A stretch of 64,000 nucleotides of DNA from Bolinopsis microptera (taxonomy: Eukaryota; Ctenophora; Tentaculata; Lobata; Bolinopsidae). Shown piece by piece: positions 61,891 to 64,000 of the stretch. Position numbers and translations under genes: made by a program. Position 1 is the stretch's first letter. Each line of letters opens with the position of its first letter. The stretch lies in the NCBI RefSeq assembly GCF_026151205.1, contig NC_087082.1, positions 3,748,001 through 3,812,000 of the forward strand. Reading direction: 5' to 3'. The notes under the pieces were generated by a model, which saw only the letters and a list, made by a program, of their open reading frames with translations, was not told the origin of the DNA and made no database searches.

Positions 61891-63105
61891 TTTGTACCAC
61901 AAATGTTACATAAATATCTCACATTTTCTCCCTCCTCGCTCGCTCTCCCATTACTGCATATGTAGCTGAATAAGTAGCGTTGGTACATAAATCATAATTG
62001 GGTTATCCGGGTAAGATTCGCTGTCATGTTATACTATAAGCGTATTAGGGGAGTTGTTCATATCCTGTTTGGACCGCAGAGAGAGTTCATACTTTCATAC
62101 GACAATGTTAATGTTATGCGTGTTTTCAAATATTATAATACTATTATATTTGAACCGCTTTCCATTTTTTATTTAAATCGTTTTAGAAATTAACCCTTGT
62201 TAACTCCGCACCACACCCGCCTATTATTATACACTTGTATTACACTAGTATATAATACAAGTGTATAATACACTAGTATATAATCAATAATACAATAGTA
62301 TATAGACACTTTGGCAGTCAATATTTGTAGCCTACATTCAAGTATCCGTAGATTTAACAGTATAACTATAATAGATACACCCCGGCCGGCCCAGCGCGTG
62401 GGGACACGTTTTTGCTAGTAGTAGTATAGTTGTCGTTTCAAGCATCGTTAATCTCATCATCCTAGGATAATCGTGTGTCGCACAGCACTTCATTCAGTAG
62501 CGTCAGCGAGAGTAGTCGCCTGTTTGCTATAAAATGACGTGTACGTTTCGGTCACCTATATATAGTGTGGAAAAAGGGAGTGAGATATAAAAAGTCTGAG
62601 CTGAGAGAAACCTGTTGGATAAAAGCCTTTCAGGTACATGTACTTAGCACGCCTAATATAATAAAAACGGTTATCACGTGCGCCAAACACCACTATGGGA
62701 TGCAATACAAGTTGTAGGTTTATATTAATTTACCTCTACCACTACCAGGACGCGCGCCGTACAGAGTTGGACTCGTCGACGAAACAAATATTTTACGAGT
62801 ACAAATATTTTACGAAACAAATATTTTAAGAGTATCACTATCACCCGGCGGCCCGCACCCGTTAAAATACAAGTAAAACGATTACATTGCAGGTCAGAGG
62901 CACATATTAGGTGCGATGGGTGCGGGATCGCACAATTTACCGTTTTCCGCACATTTCCGCATAATTTATTGTTTTCCGCACACTTCCGCACATTTTGTAA
63001 TTTTCTGCATATTTCCGCATAATCTAGCATTTTCCGCGTAATTTCGCATAATTTTGAAATTTTCGCGTTAAGATTTTCGAGTGTAAAAACCAAAATTTGT
63101 TAAAA
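61891..63105. other. Gene-free stretch with short repeats
   Basis: Contains a palindromic ACACTTGTATTACACTAGTA-type AT repeat (62,230-62,305), a tripled AAATATTTTACGA motif (62,785-62,830), and an imperfect array of TTTTCCGCACATTTCCGCAT units (62,940-63,070). The minus-strand frame 63,093-62,725 runs through that array and is not a gene. Confidence 0.6.
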
Positions 63106-63107
63106 GT

Positions 63108-63655
63108 CGGGCCCTTTTAGGACCGTGACTCAGGCCCTTTTAGGACCGTGACTCAGGCCCTTTCGGGACCGTGACCCAGGCCCTTTTGGAACTCATACCT
63201 AGGCCACGTGACCCAGTTACCACGTGACCCAGGCCCTTTCGGGACCCTGACCCAGGCCCTTTCGGGACCGTGACCCAGGCCCTTTCGGGACCCTGACCCA
63301 GGCCCTTTCGGGACCGTGACCCAGGCCCTTTCGGGACCCTGACCCAGGCCCTTTCGGGACCGTGACCCAGGCCCTTTTGGAACTCATACCTAGGCCACGT
63401 GACCCAGTTACCACGTGACCCAGGCCCTTTCGGGACCCTGACCCAGGCCCTTTCGGGACTGTGACCCAGGCCCTTTTGGAACCCATGCCTAGGCCACGTG
63501 ACCCGGTTACCACGTGACCCAGGCCCTTTCGGGACCATGACCCAGGCCCTTTCGGGACCGTTACCCAGGCCCTTTCGGGACCATGACCCAGGCCCTTTCG
63601 GGACCGTTACCCAGGCCCTTTCGGGACCGTGACCCAGGCCCTTTCGGGACCGGGC
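63108..63655. repeat. GC-rich 23-bp minisatellite
   Basis: More than twenty units of AGGCCCTTTCGGGACCGTGA plus CCC, with a longer variant block (AGGCCACGTGACCCAGTTAC inside) that recurs three times. The unit is 23 bp, so any frame repeats with 69 bp; the long minus-strand frames are by-products. Confidence 0.92.
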
Positions 63656-64000
63656 GTACTAAATCACTCTACAGTCGATCTTCGAGATTGTTCTAGAAGG
63701 GCCCCCGACAGTTGAAACCAACTTCAATCGATGTATTTTCGGACGCTGATTCCGAATCACCCCCCATGACATAGGGTTAAAATGCTCCCCTGACGAGATA
63801 TAGGCGAAAAACTGTCTCGATCACGTGATATGACCGTATAAGGAATCTTGGATCAAATGGTTTACAAGTACTGACGATCAATGCCAACAAGCGTGTCACA
63901 TATTTGCGATCACGCATGGGATCTGATCGACTCTATCAAGAGGCGTCTTCAAATAACTGTCTCCTGATCTCTACCAGATCAAGTCACTGTTCTCAGATAA
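63656..64000. other. Window end, nothing recognised
   Basis: No open frame, repeat or RNA gene is supported here. Confidence 0.5.

Noticed and set aside
62725-63093. 122-codon minus-strand frame
   Set aside because: Runs through imperfect TTTCCGCAT repeats, no domain.
63140-63538. Pro/Gly-rich repeat proteins on the minus strand
   Set aside because: Products of a 23-bp minisatellite; more than one frame is open for the same reason.

Overview
This is a metazoan nuclear genome window. Two conserved, intron-rich animal genes can be read exon by exon with GT..AG junctions, and the rest is AT-rich non-coding DNA full of transposon debris. Both genes are general animal genes. The orphan LDL-receptor class A exon, the Polinton-type polymerase fragment, the hammerhead-ribozyme SINE and the TTAGGG-like tract fit an early-branching or aquatic invertebrate such as a cnidarian, but the sequence does not fix the phylum.

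Left part (0.67-19.94 kb, minus strand): an NPC1 gene (lysosomal cholesterol exporter). I could place 19 coding exons, from the NPC1 N-terminal domain (exon at 19,790-19,939) to the stop codon at 666. The signal-peptide exon was not found. One intron of about 10.7 kb holds a PIF/Harbinger-like element, several short tandem repeats and a possible two-exon mini-gene on the opposite strand. The last exon carries an apparent 1-base frameshift near 1,329-1,333.

Middle part (26.75-34.84 kb, plus strand): a complete 14-coding-exon kinase of the MAK/CILK1 (RCK) family that regulates cilium length, 538 residues, with TDY activation loop and the conserved C-terminal RTDW motif. It is divergent from NPC1, with about 6.8 kb between them. 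Its introns hold several minisatellites.

Right part (35-64 kb): no complete host gene was recognised. It is a nest of mobile elements: a truncated non-LTR retrotransposon, a Polinton-type DNA polymerase B fragment, a 1.26-kb fold-back element, two abutting perfect palindromes, PIF/Harbinger and hAT remnants, tandem arrays, and an orphan signal-peptide plus LDLa exon. Most of it (43,850-61,309) is bracketed by kilobase-scale inverted repeats that end in the same CACAGGAGGAGC terminus and are flanked by TTCA on both sides, so the 17.5-kb block may be one composite element. Just outside its right end lies a tRNA-like unit flanked by two hammerhead ribozymes (61.36-61.70 kb), the clearest unusual system in the window. 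The window ends in unannotated DNA after a GC-rich 23-bp minisatellite.
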